Of a stretch of DNA of 5,859 nt, positions 3,923 through 5,859 are shown in pieces. The notes beneath the pieces are model-generated. The model did no database searches and was not told the origin of the DNA. It saw nothing but the letters and a program-made list of their open reading frames with translations. Every line of letters begins with the position of its first letter. Positions within the stretch are counted from its first letter, which is position 1. The DNA is from Dehalococcoidia bacterium (GTDB taxonomy: Bacteria > Chloroflexota > Dehalococcoidia > Lucifugimonadales > Lucifugimonadaceae). The position numbers and the translations under genes are program-made. The DNA is taken from positions 1 to 5,859 of the forward strand of contig JANQEF010000147.1 of NCBI GenBank assembly GCA_028278465.1. Reading direction: 5' to 3'.

Positions 3923-5859
3923 CTAGTCGTAGATGTACGCTGACCCGGCGCTGCTAGCACCGTCGTCGTCGCTGCGAGACCCCACGATGGCCGTTGTGCC
4001 ATCTATCGCGACGTTCGCACCATAGCGATCGTTGGCAGCGCCATCGAACGGCGGCAACTCTTTCACTTCACCCCAGTTGTCAGCTCCACCTTCGTTCCTG
4101 CCAAAGATGTAAGCAGATCCGGAATCCGCAACCACGCTATCGCCCACGCTGGCTCCAACAATCACAGTGTCACCACTGATCGAAACACTCCGCCCAAACT
4201 CATCGCCAGCCGCTGCATCCGACGCAGTCAGCTTCTTGACCTCACCCCAGTTGTCAGCTCCGCCAACGTTTCGACCGAAGACATAGGCCGATCCGGATTC
4301 ACCTCCAGCATCGTCATTGCCCAGGGCGCCTACGATGATGGTGTCGCCGTCGATCGACACTCCGTTGCTGAAGTCCTTTTTGCCGCCGAACTGGTCATCG
4401 GCCGCGGCGTCTGAAGCGGTCAGTTTCTTCACCTCACCCCAGTTGTCCACTCCACCAACATCCTTGCCAAAGACGTACGCAGATCCAGAGTCGGATCCGG
4501 CATCGTCGTTGCCCGGAGCTCCGATGACAGCGGTGTCACCGTCAATCGAAACCGTGGCCCCGAAGAAGTCGAACGCGTCGGCGTCTGAGGCGGTCAGCTT
4601 CTTGATCTCGCCCCAGTTGTCAGCTCCACCAACGTTTCGGCCCAGGATGTAAGCCGATCCGCTGCTCGATCCGGCATCGTCACTGTCAGGTGCACCGACG
4701 ACCAGGACATCACCGCTGATCGAGACGTGTTTGCCGAAGCTGTCGCCGCCTGCCGCGTCAGAAGCTGCGAGTTTCTTCACCTCGCCCCAGTTGTCAGCTC
4801 CACCAGTGTTTCGGCCAAAGATATAGACCGATCCTGAGTTGACACCCGTATCGTCGTTGCCATGGGTTCCGACTGCGACTGTATCGCCGTCGATCGAAAC
4901 CTGGTCACCGAACTCATCGAACATATCGGCATCAGACGCGGTGAGCTTCTTAACCTCGCCCCAGTTGCCCGGTCCGCCGACGTCTCTGCCGAGGATGTAG
5001 ACCGACCCGGAATTGGTGCCGGCGTCGTCGTTAGAACGGGCTCCGACTACGGCGGTGTCGCCGTTGATCGCAACGCTGCCCCCGAAGATGTCGTTAAGAG
5101 TGGCGTCTGACGCCGTGACCTTGCGTTCCACGCTAAACGGTTCCGCCGGCGTTGGCGTCGGCGAAGGCGTCGGTGTCGGAGGCACCACCGTTGGCGTTGG
5201 CGACGGAGTTGGTGTCGGAGGGATTGGCGTGGGCGTTGGGTCCGGCTCAGGGACAAAGTCGTTCGGGCAGACGGCGACTGCAAGCTCAGCCAGCACCGTT
5301 ACATAGCCGGAGTAGGAGCCAGAAGGGACGATCGAAGGCGGGTGCACGGACAGGTCGAGCTTGCCGACCTCGTTGTTGCACAGCACCTGATCCAGGTTGT
5401 CGTTGCTGAACCACACCGTCTCGTAGGCATCGATCGGGTCGATCCACTCCAGCACCTGGGCGTTCTTGCCGAAGGCAGCGTCGAACGTGTCGATGATCTT
5501 CGGGCCGAGCACGTTGTCCTGCACAAGCTCGGAGAACTCGATGCCGACCCGCATGCCGGTGTTGCCGGTGTTCTTCACAGTCGGGTAGTCAGACGTGCCG
5601 AAGCTGGTGTCGCCGGGCAGGACCTTCGTTCCGCCAGGTGTGATCGTGCCCCAGTCGATCGAGTCGAAGTCGATCTCGAGGTTGAAGAAGCACTGGATGT
5701 CCAGCGTGTTGGTCATCGTCGCCGTCGAGCCGTTGGCTACTGCTGTGGCCTCGATCGTGTAGAGACCGCACATCTGGTCTTTCGAGATCTCCCACCACTG
5801 GTAGTACAGGTCCTTCTGGCGCTGCAGGATCAGGTCGATCATGCCGTAGTCGGTGGTGT
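3923..5859 (-). CDS. Secreted-type FG-GAP repeat beta-propeller protein, 5' end outside the window
   Basis: At least 639 residues are visible, numbered here from the ATG at 5842. That ATG is unlikely to be the start: it has no ribosome-binding site, and the frame stays open (TTDYG before it) to the window edge. Residues 1-195 form a beta-rich region with DWGTITPGGTKVLPGD (63-78), YPTVKNTGNTGMRVGIEFS (86-104) and PPSIVPSGSYSGYVTVLAEL (168-187). Its four Cys (25, 51, 155, 192) could form disulfides. This resembles immunoglobulin-like domains of surface proteins, but I cannot name the family. A Pro/Thr/Ser linker (198-235) leads to seven FG-GAP-like repeats (240-639) with D-x-FG, SIDGDT-VGA and DDAG-SGSAY motifs, expected to close a seven-bladed propeller. 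No sorting motif or membrane anchor follows. The protein is probably exported, with its signal peptide off-window. Role unknown; adhesion or binding is plausible. It ends in TAG. Confidence 0.88.
   Translation of the reverse strand, partial: TTDYGMIDLILQRQKDLYYQWWEISKDQMCGLYTIEATAVANGSTATMTNTLDIQCFFNLEIDFDSIDWGTITPGGTKVLPGDTSFGTSDYPTVKNTGNTGMRVGIEFSELVQDNVLGPKIIDTFDAAFGKNAQVLEWIDPIDAYETVWFSNDNLDQVLCNNEVGKLDLSVHPPSIVPSGSYSGYVTVLAELAVAVCPNDFVPEPDPTPTPIPPTPTPSPTPTVVPPTPTPSPTPTPAEPFSVERKVTASDATLNDIFGGSVAINGDTAVVGARSNDDAGTNSGSVYILGRDVGGPGNWGEVKKLTASDADMFDEFGDQVSIDGDTVAVGTHGNDDTGVNSGSVYIFGRNTGGADNWGEVKKLAASDAAGGDSFGKHVSISGDVLVVGAPDSDDAGSSSGSAYILGRNVGGADNWGEIKKLTASDADAFDFFGATVSIDGDTAVIGAPGNDDAGSDSGSAYVFGKDVGGVDNWGEVKKLTASDAAADDQFGGKKDFSNGVSIDGDTIIVGALGNDDAGGESGSAYVFGRNVGGADNWGEVKKLTASDAAAGDEFGRSVSISGDTVIVGASVGDSVVADSGSAYIFGRNEGGADNWGEVKELPPFDGAANDRYGANVAIDGTTAIVGSRSDDDGASSAGSAYIYD
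3926..5125 (-). repeat. Seven tandem FG-GAP-like repeats (about 174 bp each)
   Basis: The units lie at 5125-4952, 4951-4778, 4777-4604, 4603-4430, 4429-4238, 4237-4064 and 4063-3926. Five of the first six are 58 codons. Unit 5 has six extra codons (KKDFSN, 4364-4381). Unit 7 ends after the SAYIYD strand without the GG-x-x-NWGEVKKL linker. The linker DNA (plus strand CCCCAGTTGTCAGCTCCACC and close variants) is nearly identical between units, pointing to recent duplication or homogenisation. Unit 6 has lost the NDD acidic loop seen in most other units. Confidence 0.92.
5138..5251 (-). repeat. Pro/Thr-rich linker-coding low-complexity repeat
   Basis: This encodes residues 198-235, an alternating Pro-Thr/Ser linker between the N-terminal domain and the propeller. 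It contains two near-identical units, IPPTPTPSPTPT (207-218) and VPPTPTPSPTPT (220-231), 39 bases apart, so one arose by duplication. Such linkers are common in exported multidomain proteins, including those of Chloroflexota, and may be glycosylated. Confidence 0.85.

Noticed and set aside
3926..5125. Regular ~174-base repeats as a CRISPR-like array
   Set aside because: The units are continuous in one reading frame and encode conserved FG-GAP motifs. There are no short identical repeats with unique spacers.
5840..5842. ATG as the start of the propeller gene
   Set aside because: There is no Shine-Dalgarno, the frame remains open to the window edge, and an exported protein should begin with a signal peptide that is not seen here.

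Overview
This GC-rich window looks like a chromosomal segment of a free-living bacterium. The best guess is the phylum Chloroflexota. That rests on the Pro-Thr/Ser linker of the large surface protein, the stand-alone FG-GAP propeller, and a DUF3052 protein together with a COG4277-type radical SAM protein. The taxonomic guess is inference; no rRNA or other marker gene is present. No phage, transposon or CRISPR signature is visible.

Layout, left to right: (1) a DUF3052-family protein on the minus strand (115-570), whose real start is probably an internal TTG codon with a good Shine-Dalgarno; (2) a roughly 350-base divergent intergenic region; (3) a stand-alone response-regulator receiver domain on the plus strand (921-1427); (4) convergent to it, a 480-residue radical SAM protein with a helix-hairpin-helix segment (1536-2978, minus), of the predicted DNA modification/repair type. 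A LexA-like palindrome lies inside its candidate promoter. (5) Upstream of it on the same strand is a small 86-residue protein (3100-3360) whose fold pattern resembles the N-terminal domain of the nickel chaperone HypA but without the MHE motif and zinc finger. (6) Divergent from that is a clear selenocysteine tRNA (selC, 3638-3735, anticodon TCA), followed by a strong terminator. (7) Convergent to selC is a large secreted-type protein (3923 to beyond the right edge, minus) with an N-terminal beta-rich domain, a Pro/Thr linker and seven FG-GAP-like repeats that probably close one seven-bladed beta-propeller.

The genes do not form one evident pathway. The observations most worth following are the possible SOS control of the radical SAM gene, the degenerate HypA-like protein, the selenocysteine tRNA with weak pairs at its acceptor/T junction, and the fact that all five coding sequences end in TAG.
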